In this document: positions 18,401 through 26,118 of the stretch, one piece after another
Numbering within the stretch: the first letter of the stretch is position 1
Layout: the number at the start of each line of letters is the position of its first letter
Assembly: GCA_018240225.1 (NCBI GenBank)
Contig: JAFEGF010000001.1
Coordinates: forward strand, 1-60,237
Direction: 5' to 3'
From: Verrucomicrobiota bacterium
GTDB lineage: Bacteria > Chlamydiota > Chlamydiia > Chlamydiales > Rhabdochlamydiaceae
Length of the DNA stretch: 60,237 nt
Notes under the pieces: model-generated
Seen by the model: the letters and a program-made list of their open reading frames with translations, nothing else
The model's database searches: none
What the model was told of the DNA's origin: nothing
Made by a program: the position numbers and the translations under genes

Positions 18401-19976
18401 CTTGAAGCCGATTAATAATCTTATCCATCCCTTTGGCAATCACATAGATGGAATTCATATGAAATCCATGCGGCGGGATTTTTTTGTAAAGAGCAGGCGA
18501 ATAGATGACTAGGGCAAGCTTCTGTTGGTCTGACGGGAGAGAAATGTAGGTCTCGTAGTCATAAATTGGAAGGTTCTCGTGTGATAGATCAGGATGTTTA
18601 GGCTTCCATGTGGAAGTGAGCGTGTCTTTGAGTTGTTCGGCTTGAGCTTGGGCAATCGAACTCAATTTCCAAGCGATAAAGCTCTTGCTATTGGTCAGTT
18701 GATTAAGGTTGACGCTGAATTTTCCCATTGTCGGCGAGATCTCTTCGCCAGTCTGACGGGAGGTGAAAGCGATTTCGTTATAAAGAAGCTGGTCAGCTAG
18801 GTCGTTAAGATAAGCTGAGCTAGAGTCTTGAGCCGCCCTTTGCTTGAAGGAGCTTAAGTCGGGATAGAGTATAAGATTGATTTTTTCATTTGTCCAGTCA
18901 ATGGAGATGGATTCAATATAAGGGTTGCATCCATTGAGGGACAGTAATTGGACTTGAGATGGCGCTTGTTCCGATGCTTGCAAGGCCGCTGCCAGCGTAG
19001 CGAAGTTCCATGGTTCAAGGCCTGATGAGAATGTTTTTAAGTTCCTTTTGAGGATCGCGCTGGCTGAAAGAAGGGTCTTTTCACGAGCGGTCAACAGATC
19101 AAGCCGCTGCTGCTTGACGGTTTCGAGAAATCCGCCTTGGCTTTTAAGCTTATCGCTTTCTTCAAGGAGTCCGCTTTTTTCGTTTTTGATCTGCTGCGCA
19201 AGCTGATCGATCTTGTTAGAAAAATCTTGGATGAGTTGGGAACGGTTTACATTCTCAAGTTGGGAAAACGAAGCGAAGTAGCGTTTTGCGGCTTCCGACG
19301 TTTCTCCATATACTTTCGTAAAGGAAAGGATATTTTGAGCAAGGAATACGGTCAGGTCGTCAGTTTGGCCTTGCTTGGGATTGTTGACGATTCCTTGGAC
19401 GTTGAGGGCGTTCTCGCTGGTGCCGCCAAGCGACATCCCGATTTGCAGGGTGCGATCATTGACAAGAGCTCTATAAAGTGGTGTCGGTGAACCGTTCAGA
19501 TCAAATTTTGCTGAGTATTGGTAGTATTGCGCGAGGTTGCTTTCATCGAAATGCACGGGTATGCGGCGTTGAACGGTGACCGATTTGGTCGTTTGGTCAT
19601 TAGGGTTATAAAGGGATAGTTGGGCTGGAACGAATGGGATTAGCGATCCGGCCCGCGGAAGCATTTGCCGGAAAAGGTTTGCATCTTCGTTGTTCTTGAA
19701 GTTGACCGTGATGAACTGGGGTTGCGCAGGATTGAGCTTGATGCTAAGCGGCTTAACCTTAATGAGGTTGCAGTAGGATCCTATCCAGTCTTCTGCTTCA
19801 GGTTCTAAGTCGTTGACCCGTTTCACAATGGAGGCTGCAATGGACTGAGCCTTCTTTTCTTCGATAGGAGATTTAAGGGGTTTGGTGTAATAGAATACAG
19901 TCGGTAAGATGTTGTAAATTGTCAAAAAAATAACAGCGACAATTAAATAATACTGCCATCTTTTTTGCTTTTCCAT
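15411..19976 (-). CDS. secDF: Protein translocase SecD-SecF fusion with large N-terminal insertion
   Basis: Inner-membrane RND-type component that uses the proton motive force to assist Sec export. The 1521-residue protein has one transmembrane segment at about 9-27 (YYLIVAVIFLTIYNILPTVF). A long periplasmic region follows, and the canonical SecD motif LDLSGGKTVQIEL appears only near residue 680. The SecD membrane bundle is next, and SecF starts near residue 1170 (second GMDFSGGYALNVEV). Ordinary SecDF proteins are about 750 residues with this motif directly after the first membrane segment, so roughly 640 extra residues are inserted. Chlamydial SecDF proteins are also unusually long (about 1400). 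Divergent from purA. Confidence 0.93.
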   Translation of the reverse strand: MEKQKRWQYYLIVAVIFLTIYNILPTVFYYTKPLKSPIEEKKAQSIAASIVKRVNDLEPEAEDWIGSYCNLIKVKPLSIKLNPAQPQFITVNFKNNEDANLFRQMLPRAGSLIPFVPAQLSLYNPNDQTTKSVTVQRRIPVHFDESNLAQYYQYSAKFDLNGSPTPLYRALVNDRTLQIGMSLGGTSENALNVQGIVNNPKQGQTDDLTVFLAQNILSFTKVYGETSEAAKRYFASFSQLENVNRSQLIQDFSNKIDQLAQQIKNEKSGLLEESDKLKSQGGFLETVKQQRLDLLTAREKTLLSASAILKRNLKTFSSGLEPWNFATLAAALQASEQAPSQVQLLSLNGCNPYIESISIDWTNEKINLILYPDLSSFKQRAAQDSSSAYLNDLADQLLYNEIAFTSRQTGEEISPTMGKFSVNLNQLTNSKSFIAWKLSSIAQAQAEQLKDTLTSTWKPKHPDLSHENLPIYDYETYISLPSDQQKLALVIYSPALYKKIPPHGFHMNSIYVIAKGMDKIINRLQADGASAQAQQFVEEFNQLRSLLQQNGFVGYSGGSFALSPEFSHDFVFEAEDYFQTVLKATREDFAVNGTKRYAVLEFTDVEQRILTENKIDNHIHEDLLKWRDDYYAAQLGIKGISKFDVPKPTQNVYWDNFKLSFVKYFRGDDRKILHWGLDLSGGKTVQIELRDTNNRVVTNEADIKQGINELYNRVNKMGVSEVSIRQEGNYITLDFPGSQGLSAAELVKASTMYFNIVNEKFTSNNPALADATNRFLQDVWNEAVVTNRKSAEELNLIAWKHIYGDSMDPDVIQPRTEAARILYNNGLRLPNPQDAVYSSIFSENYSKIAIFRGNDFTDWQGQTHPLVIVFQNYALEGSNLDQVHASYDPSKGNFLSFSIKSSYTGKDGQKVQPRDDLFAWTSQFAKEKITGTPLEAYSSGRGWRMAVILNGTIISAPTLDSALKDSAMITGSFTQREVNQLEADLKAGSLSFTPHILSEKNVSPELGSKERTRGIVSTLLSLALVIAVMVGYYKFGGLVASVAVLFNLLIMWATLQNLEATMTLAGIAGIILTVGMAVDANVLVFERVREEFAVSGRIASAVHAGYRKAFSAILDSNVTTIIAAMVLLHFDSGPIKGFAVTLIIGIISSMFTALFMTRFFFAGWVQNPKNKSLNMLNWFQSKGYDFLKYTKPTLLLSSIIILVGSFMLVNERHTMFGMDFSGGYALNVEVQPQSHGNYRQSIEEALLKQGATQQDIQIRELTPSNNIRIFLSRSLQQPGHPFYGMPLELETKDVGFSYETNPKIVWTVQALSKSGIELTPQSLASLDKNWTEVSGQMSDTMRNNAIIGLTIALLCILVYITIRFEFKYAISATLCLAHDVIFTVGVMALLHALGLPIQIDLNTVAALMTMVGYSLNDTIIVFDRIREDVRLMRKSSFSEIINHALNVTLSRTMLTSGSTLLVLIPLIFLGGSTLFGFALVMAIGVIFGTLSSLYIAAPLMKFFHDREEKKNAKILVSDPRS

Positions 19977-20143
19977 GATTCCTCTTTAGGACGCTTGTGT
20001 AATGTTGAGAGGCTAGAATACGCAGACCCTTTGATTCTGTCTAGATAAATATATCTTGAGCTCTTCCTTCCGTGGAGGGAAAGTCTCGCTGTAAAAATCA
20101 ATACCCATTGAATTGATCCTTCAGATATTCTTTCTTGAAAGTA

Positions 20144-20149
20144 TATAAT
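20144..20149 (+). promoter_or_regulatory. -10 box upstream of purA
   Basis: A perfect TATAAT 78 bases before the purA start, without a recognisable -35 at normal spacing. It is the best candidate in the 251-base divergent spacer between secDF and purA. Confidence 0.35.
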
Positions 20150-20227
20150 CTGCCTGTCTTGGCAAAATGGATCTTTTTTAAGATCGGAAGGTCGAGCTTA
20201 GCTGTGATTTAAAGTAAGGGTATGTAG

Positions 20228-21526
<1,299 letters not shown>

Positions 21527-21555
21527 ATATACTTTTTTCCATAACAAGTAAAAGC

Positions 21556-22338
21556 ATGAATTCATTGATTATTGAAGACCAGCCGCATGCTGACCAAGCG
21601 AGCACCTATTCAGATGAAGATCTTGTTCAGATCGATCGGAGCCGCATTCCTTATCATATAGCAATCATTATGGACGGAAACCGCCGGTGGGCAAAGGAAC
21701 GGGGCATGCCGCCAATGGTCGGACATTGGAAAGGAGCCGAAACACTTCCCGGCATTGTTCGAGCAGCATCCGACCTTGGGATCAAAGTTCTGACAGTTTA
21801 TGCATTTTCTACGGAAAACTGGGGAAGAAGCCCTGAAGAGATCGATGCTTTGATGCAGCTTTTCAATCATTATCTCATCAATCAGAAGGATGTGATGATC
21901 GATGAAGGCGTCAGGTTGGAATCGATCGGCGATATTTCAAAACTGCCCCAGTTTGTTCAAGACACCTTATTGGAAACAAAGAATGCGACTGCGCAAGGAG
22001 CTCGGATCGATCTTGTCTTAGCATTAAATTATGGCGGGCGTGACGATATCAGAAGAGCTGTTATGGCGATGATGGATGATCATCAAAATGGGAAGCTTTC
22101 GGCAGCGGAAGTTTCAGAAGACCTGATCTCCCGTTATTTGGATACGGCGCAGTGGCCCGATCCAGATATCTTGATTCGTACAAGCGGAGAAAAACGGCAA
22201 AGCAATTTTCTGCTTTGGCAACTCTGCTATAGCGAATTTTATCATACTGACGTACTATGGCCAGACTTTGATGCTCAGGATCTGCTGCTTGCGGTCAAGG
22301 AATACCAGAAACGGGACAGGCGTTTAGGAAAAGCGTAA
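21556..22338 (+). CDS. uppS: Undecaprenyl diphosphate synthase
   Basis: cis-Prenyltransferase making the C55 lipid carrier for peptidoglycan and other envelope polymers. The 260-residue protein has the catalytic aspartate motif IAIIMDGNRRWAKERGMPP, HWKGAETLP and the C-terminal ILIRTSGEKRQSNFLLWQ. An N-terminal extension of about 30 residues precedes the conserved core. Order uppS-cdsA-cmk-plsC matches CT450-CT453. Confidence 0.94.
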   Translation: MNSLIIEDQPHADQASTYSDEDLVQIDRSRIPYHIAIIMDGNRRWAKERGMPPMVGHWKGAETLPGIVRAASDLGIKVLTVYAFSTENWGRSPEEIDALMQLFNHYLINQKDVMIDEGVRLESIGDISKLPQFVQDTLLETKNATAQGARIDLVLALNYGGRDDIRRAVMAMMDDHQNGKLSAAEVSEDLISRYLDTAQWPDPDILIRTSGEKRQSNFLLWQLCYSEFYHTDVLWPDFDAQDLLLAVKEYQKRDRRLGKA

Positions 22339-22352
22339 ATAGGTTGGCAAAC

Positions 22353-23222
22353 ATGAGTTTGAAACGGATGGCAGATTTAAATCGAAGGCTGATCGTCTCT
22401 TCGGTAGTAGGGATTGCCGTTGCGGCATTAATTGCTTTTTCTTCTAATTCGGCAGTCAGTTTGGTTTTAATGCTTGTCGTCGCTGCTCTTGCCGGCATCG
22501 GTGTTTGGGAGTATGCCCAGCTTGCCCTTGAAAAGGAGATCAAGCCGCGTGCTCGGCTTATGGTCATCTTTGCCGCCATGGAAGTCGCAGCGTTCTATGC
22601 ATCTTTGGTCTTCGTTGACTTTCCCCAATTGCCAGTTCTTGTCCTCGCTTGCGCCGCCATTGTGTTTTTTATCGTACACTTCAACCAAACTTCCAACGCC
22701 TTGGCGAACATCGCCGTCCAATTTTTTGGAGTTTGCTACGTCGCTGTCCCATTAAGTCTTCTTCTTGGAGTCCTTTACCCATTTCCCCATCATGGAGCAA
22801 CTCAGGAAGGGAAGTGGTGGCTGGCTTACCTGATCGTTGTCACTAAGATCACAGATGTTGGCGCCTATTTTGTCGGAAGGCTGTGGGGAGCTCATAAGCT
22901 AGCTCCATCCTTAAGTCCTAAAAAAACAATGGAAGGGGCAATTGCTGGTTTGATCTGTGCTGTCCTCATGAGCATAGGAATGCATTTCTTAGGTGTTAAT
23001 TTCTCAGGCGGAACATTTCATTTGACCTTGACCGAGTCGGTATGGCTTGGGATCCTTATAGGAATTTTTGGACAGGTTGGCGACTTAGCTGAATCGTTGT
23101 TAAAGCGGGACGCCGTTGTGAAAGACAGCAATACCTTGCCCGGGCTAGGAGGGATCTTGGACATGGTCGACTCTCTACTGCTGACCACGCCGATTGTTTA
23201 CTTTTTCTTATGCATGCACTAA
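22353..23222 (+). CDS. cdsA: Phosphatidate cytidylyltransferase
   Basis: Integral membrane enzyme making CDP-diacylglycerol from phosphatidic acid and CTP. The 289-residue protein is mostly transmembrane helices and ends with the family signature region (LSPKKTMEGAIAGL, then GDLAESLLKRDAVVKDS and GGILDMVDSLL). The start is taken at ATG 22353, preceded by AGGTTGG, just 14 bases after uppS. The stop codon abuts a long palindrome that separates it from cmk. Confidence 0.93.
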   Translation: MSLKRMADLNRRLIVSSVVGIAVAALIAFSSNSAVSLVLMLVVAALAGIGVWEYAQLALEKEIKPRARLMVIFAAMEVAAFYASLVFVDFPQLPVLVLACAAIVFFIVHFNQTSNALANIAVQFFGVCYVAVPLSLLLGVLYPFPHHGATQEGKWWLAYLIVVTKITDVGAYFVGRLWGAHKLAPSLSPKKTMEGAIAGLICAVLMSIGMHFLGVNFSGGTFHLTLTESVWLGILIGIFGQVGDLAESLLKRDAVVKDSNTLPGLGGILDMVDSLLLTTPIVYFFLCMH

Positions 23223-23404
23223 GCTCGATTGTGCAACTTTTTAGGGCCAAAGGCATCGGGGCATTTGCCCTCTGAGCAGTTTATTTAATCGGAAAGGGGT
23301 TTCTAACCCCTTTCCGATTAAATAAACTGCTAGTTCGACATTAAGCCGAACGTCAGTGGGCTAATGGACGAGGCAAGGGGCCCTAAAAAGTTGCACAGTC
23401 GAGC
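23223..23404. repeat. Cloverleaf-like nested palindrome between cdsA and cmk
   Basis: Outer arms 23223-23248 and 23379-23404 are inverted repeats matching at 25 of 26 bases (GCTCGATTGTGCAACTTTTT on the left side). The centre holds a perfect 26-bp inverted repeat, 23276-23301 with 23305-23330, around a 3-base loop. Smaller hairpins flank it (GGGCA-TT-TGCCC near 23260 and GTTCG/CGAAC near 23333). The layout, arm sequence and flanking hairpin match the element at 28752-28938. It begins directly after the cdsA stop and lies within a likely operon. Confidence 0.85.
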
Positions 23405-23422
23405 TAAGGATTTATCGAAGAT

Positions 23423-24112
23423 ATGATCATTACCATTGATGGCCCGTCAGGAACTGGCAAAACAACTGTTGCGCGCAGAGTCGCAGAAAAAATTGGTTTT
23501 GTCTATTTCGATACTGGGGCAATGTATCGCGCGCTGACCTGGCTTGTCATGCAAAATAATGTCGATGCTTCCAACCCCGTAGAAATCCAAAACTTGCTTC
23601 CCTTGTTCGATTTTAAGATTGAGGACTTGAAAGGAACGAAGAAGTATTTCATTGGAGAGGCGGATGTTACAGAGATCATCCGGTCCCGTCCTGTTACAGC
23701 AAATGTTTCTAAGGTCGCAGCCCAAAAAGAGGTGCGATCCTCTTTGCTTCATATCCAGCATCAGTTTGCCAAGCGTCAAAATGTTGTCTTTGAAGGGAGA
23801 GACCTTGGCACAGTTGTTTTTCCTGAAGCTGAGATCAAAATCTATTTAAATGCCGATCCTGAAATTCGAGCTGAACGGCGGCTGCAAGAGCTGTTGCAGA
23901 AAAACCCTGACGAAGTCAGACACCTCGATCGAGAGCAGATGAAGCAAGAGATCATGCGCAGGGATGAATATGACTCCACGCGGGAAATTGCTCCGCTGCG
24001 CTGTCCTGTCGACGCCTACCAAATCGATACAAGCCAACTCAACATTGATCAAGTCGTCGATGCGATCGTTGCATTCGTCCAAAAAAAACATTCAGGGTGC
24101 ACATCAACATGA
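23423..24112 (+). CDS. cmk: Cytidylate kinase
   Basis: Phosphorylates CMP and dCMP. The 229-residue protein has the P-loop IDGPSGTGKTTVARRVAEK at residues 4-22, YFDTGAMYRALT, GRDLGTVVFPEAEIKIYL and a C-terminal lid region (RRDEYDSTREIAPL). It starts 18 bases after a long palindrome. The stop overlaps the plsC start as ATGA, so the two are translationally coupled. It links to neighbouring cdsA, which consumes CTP. Confidence 0.95.
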   Translation: MIITIDGPSGTGKTTVARRVAEKIGFVYFDTGAMYRALTWLVMQNNVDASNPVEIQNLLPLFDFKIEDLKGTKKYFIGEADVTEIIRSRPVTANVSKVAAQKEVRSSLLHIQHQFAKRQNVVFEGRDLGTVVFPEAEIKIYLNADPEIRAERRLQELLQKNPDEVRHLDREQMKQEIMRRDEYDSTREIAPLRCPVDAYQIDTSQLNIDQVVDAIVAFVQKKHSGCTST

Positions 24113-24783
24113 AACCTGCTTGGCTTCAATCTAAACCTCTATCGTTCCTCTATCGAATGATCCTTTTTTTCACGTGGTGTTTTTTTAAGGTTTTTTATCG
24201 TCACCGCGTATACGGCATTGAAAACTATTACGACAAAGCCGCGATTATTGCTGGCAACCACGCCTCTTTTTACGACCCGCCGATCCTTGCTATTTCTTGG
24301 CCCCAAGAGGTCCATTTCTTAGCGCGGGAAGGGCTATTTAAAAACCGATTGTTCGGGTGGCTGATCCGAAGCTTGAACTCCCATCCTGTCAGTGGCGATG
24401 CGGGAGATGTTGCTGTATTTAAGACTGTATGCAAGTTGCTGGACGAAGGGAAAAAGATCATTCTATTCCCAGAAGGCAAACGGTGTGTAAAGGATGAGTT
24501 GGACCTTCCCCTGAAGCCGGGTATTGCGCTTTTGGTCTCTCGGACCCAGTCTGCTGTAGTTCCAGCATATATCCATGGAACATTTCAGATTTGGAACCGA
24601 AAAAGGTCTTTGCCTAAATTGTGGGGAAAAACGGCTTGTGTTTTCGGCTCCCCTCTAAAATGGTCTGATTTTGCCCATATGGATAAAAAGGTTGCTCAAA
24701 GGGCTTTTCTTGAACGGCTCGGAGAGAGGATGAACGAGCTCCGCCAATGGTACCTCGATGGAGCAAAAGGAACGCCTCCTTAA
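24109..24783 (+). CDS. plsC: 1-acyl-sn-glycerol-3-phosphate acyltransferase
   Basis: Makes phosphatidic acid, the substrate of CdsA. The 224-residue membrane-associated enzyme has an N-terminal hydrophobic segment (LYRMILFFTWCFFKVFY), the catalytic NHASFYDPP (NHx4D) motif and the glycerol-phosphate-binding FPEGKR. Start placed at 24109, overlapping the cmk stop by four bases. It ends the rightward run uppS-cdsA-cmk-plsC. Confidence 0.93.
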   Translation: MKPAWLQSKPLSFLYRMILFFTWCFFKVFYRHRVYGIENYYDKAAIIAGNHASFYDPPILAISWPQEVHFLAREGLFKNRLFGWLIRSLNSHPVSGDAGDVAVFKTVCKLLDEGKKIILFPEGKRCVKDELDLPLKPGIALLVSRTQSAVVPAYIHGTFQIWNRKRSLPKLWGKTACVFGSPLKWSDFAHMDKKVAQRAFLERLGERMNELRQWYLDGAKGTPP

Positions 24784-24828
24784 GTAGCCATCGATAAGAG
24801 ATGTTCTCTGAAGAATAGTATCTCTAAG

Positions 24829-24851
24829 AGGCGGTTTTGCAATAGCCTATC
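24829..24851. repeat. Possible relic of GAGGCAGTTG repeat arm
   Basis: The segment GAGGCGGTTTTGCAATAGCC resembles the right arm of the larger palindromes (GTTTTGCAACTGCCTC) but has no matching left arm. It lies in the 67-base convergent spacer between plsC and thiN. It may be a decayed half-element or coincidence. Confidence 0.3.
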
Positions 24852-25495
24852 TAAGGGCGATTGAAATTGATAACGCATAACAAGTCGCCCTGTTCAACGC
24901 TGATCTTAACGCGGTCTTGTGTGGCCACATTAGAAATTCCAATGAACATTTTATCGAGCCGGCCATTATTCAGCGGCCATTTCAGGCCGGTTGTCCTAAT
25001 TCCGCTAACAGGTCCGTTGACGGGGATCAAAGATATCGTTTGACCGACAGAACAACTGAATTCAAGGGTATGATTAACCACTGAGAGCCTTTCAGCATCA
25101 GACTCGAGGAATACCCTGCCGGGAAACCGGGATAGAAGGATGATATTTCCCAAGGTGTGGTCTACCCGGTTGCCTAATCCCCCAAAGACGGTGATCTCTT
25201 TGACGTGATTGGCCAATAAATGATTGAGAGCAAGTTCAAGGTCTGTTTCATCTTTTTCCGAAGGAAAAAGAAGTTTAGGGACGTCAGCGTAATATGCGTT
25301 GGCTTCAGGCGATATGGAATCCATGTCACCAATAATGAGCTGCGGAGAGAGTTTGAGGGTATAGCAAGCATTGCATCCGCCATCGACAGCGACTAAAAAG
25401 GAATAGGAGTGGATCCGGTCAAGAATTTTTTCGCTATTTTCTGTAGCGCCATTAGCGACGATCGCAACACGGGGAGGGAAATCCGTTATGACCAT
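24851..25495 (-). CDS. thiN: Thiamine pyrophosphokinase
   Basis: Transfers pyrophosphate from ATP to thiamine, making the cofactor TPP. The 214-residue protein has the family motifs VAVDGGCNACY, IIGDMDSISPEA, DETDLELAL and GGLGNRVDHTLGNI. Two close ATG codons (25504 and 25495) are possible; the second has AGGA 8 bases upstream. It implies salvage of host thiamine. Convergent with plsC and next to tRNA-Leu, at the point where synteny switches from the plsC block to the trxA block. Confidence 0.88.
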   Translation of the reverse strand: MVITDFPPRVAIVANGATENSEKILDRIHSYSFLVAVDGGCNACYTLKLSPQLIIGDMDSISPEANAYYADVPKLLFPSEKDETDLELALNHLLANHVKEITVFGGLGNRVDHTLGNIILLSRFPGRVFLESDAERLSVVNHTLEFSCSVGQTISLIPVNGPVSGIRTTGLKWPLNNGRLDKMFIGISNVATQDRVKISVEQGDLLCVINFNRP

Positions 25496-25546
25496 GGAAA
25501 CCATCCTGAATGCTTAAAACCCAAACACTGGGTTAGAAAAGAAATA

Positions 25547-25630
25547 TGCGGTCAAGATGACTCGAACATCCACCGAGTTGCCCCGACTAGAACCTGAATC
25601 TAGCGCGTCTACCAATTCCGCCATGACCGC
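25547..25630 (-). tRNA. tRNA-Leu (anticodon CAG)
   Basis: On the minus strand an 84-base sequence from GCGGTCATGGCGGAATTGGT to TTGACCGCA folds as a type II tRNA. The 7-bp acceptor stem GCGGTCA/TGACCGC is perfect, the anticodon stem is CTAGA/TCTAG with loop TTCAGGT (CAG), there is a long variable arm, and the T loop contains GTTCGAGTC. The CCA end is not encoded. CAG reads the CTG leucine codon. Confidence 0.95.
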
Positions 25631-25747
25631 ATTCTGAACGCTAAATTATATAGGCGCCCTTGGTTTTCCGCTAGAAAAATGAGAGGGAAACCTTGTATAA
25701 TGCTGATTTTATTTAACTTTATAGATTCAATAGGCAAGGGAGGCCTT

Positions 25748-26071
25748 ATGGCAGACAACATTAAAAAATTAACAGAAGATTCTTTTCATACGGAAATTGG
25801 CAAAGGGGTCGTCCTAGTCGACTTTTATGCCGACTGGTGCGGACCTTGCCGTATGATGACCCCTGTGCTCGAACGGGTGGCGAATGATGTGCATGGAAGC
25901 GCTACGATTGCGAAGTTAGATATCGATCATGCTCAAAAAATTGCTGGGGGATTTCAAGTCACTTCCGTTCCAACGCTTATTTTGTTTAAAGATGGAAAAG
26001 AAGTCGGACGGCTCGTCGGCTTGCGCGATGCCGATACAGTTAAAGATTTTATCTCTTCAGCTAAGAAATAG
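25748..26071 (+). CDS. trxA: Thioredoxin
   Basis: Small cytoplasmic dithiol reductant, 107 residues, with the active site DWCGPCRMM and the conserved cis-proline segment TSVPTLILF. The start at 25748 has GGGAGG six bases upstream; the frame extends 23 codons further but that part is not thioredoxin-like. It opens a block matching CT539 onward. Confidence 0.96.
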   Translation: MADNIKKLTEDSFHTEIGKGVVLVDFYADWCGPCRMMTPVLERVANDVHGSATIAKLDIDHAQKIAGGFQVTSVPTLILFKDGKEVGRLVGLRDADTVKDFISSAKK

Positions 26072-26081
26072 TCATCTTTCT

Positions 26082-26118
26082 AATAGGATGCTTGCCATCA
26101 CGTGGCAGGTATCCTATT
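26082..26118. terminator. Bidirectional hairpin between trxA and transporter gene
   Basis: AATAGGATGCTTGCCA and TGGCAGGTATCCTATT form a 16-bp stem (14 matches) around loop TCACG, 10 bases after the trxA stop. The stop codon of the convergent transporter gene lies within the right arm. T runs are weak on both sides, so termination efficiency is uncertain. Confidence 0.6.
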
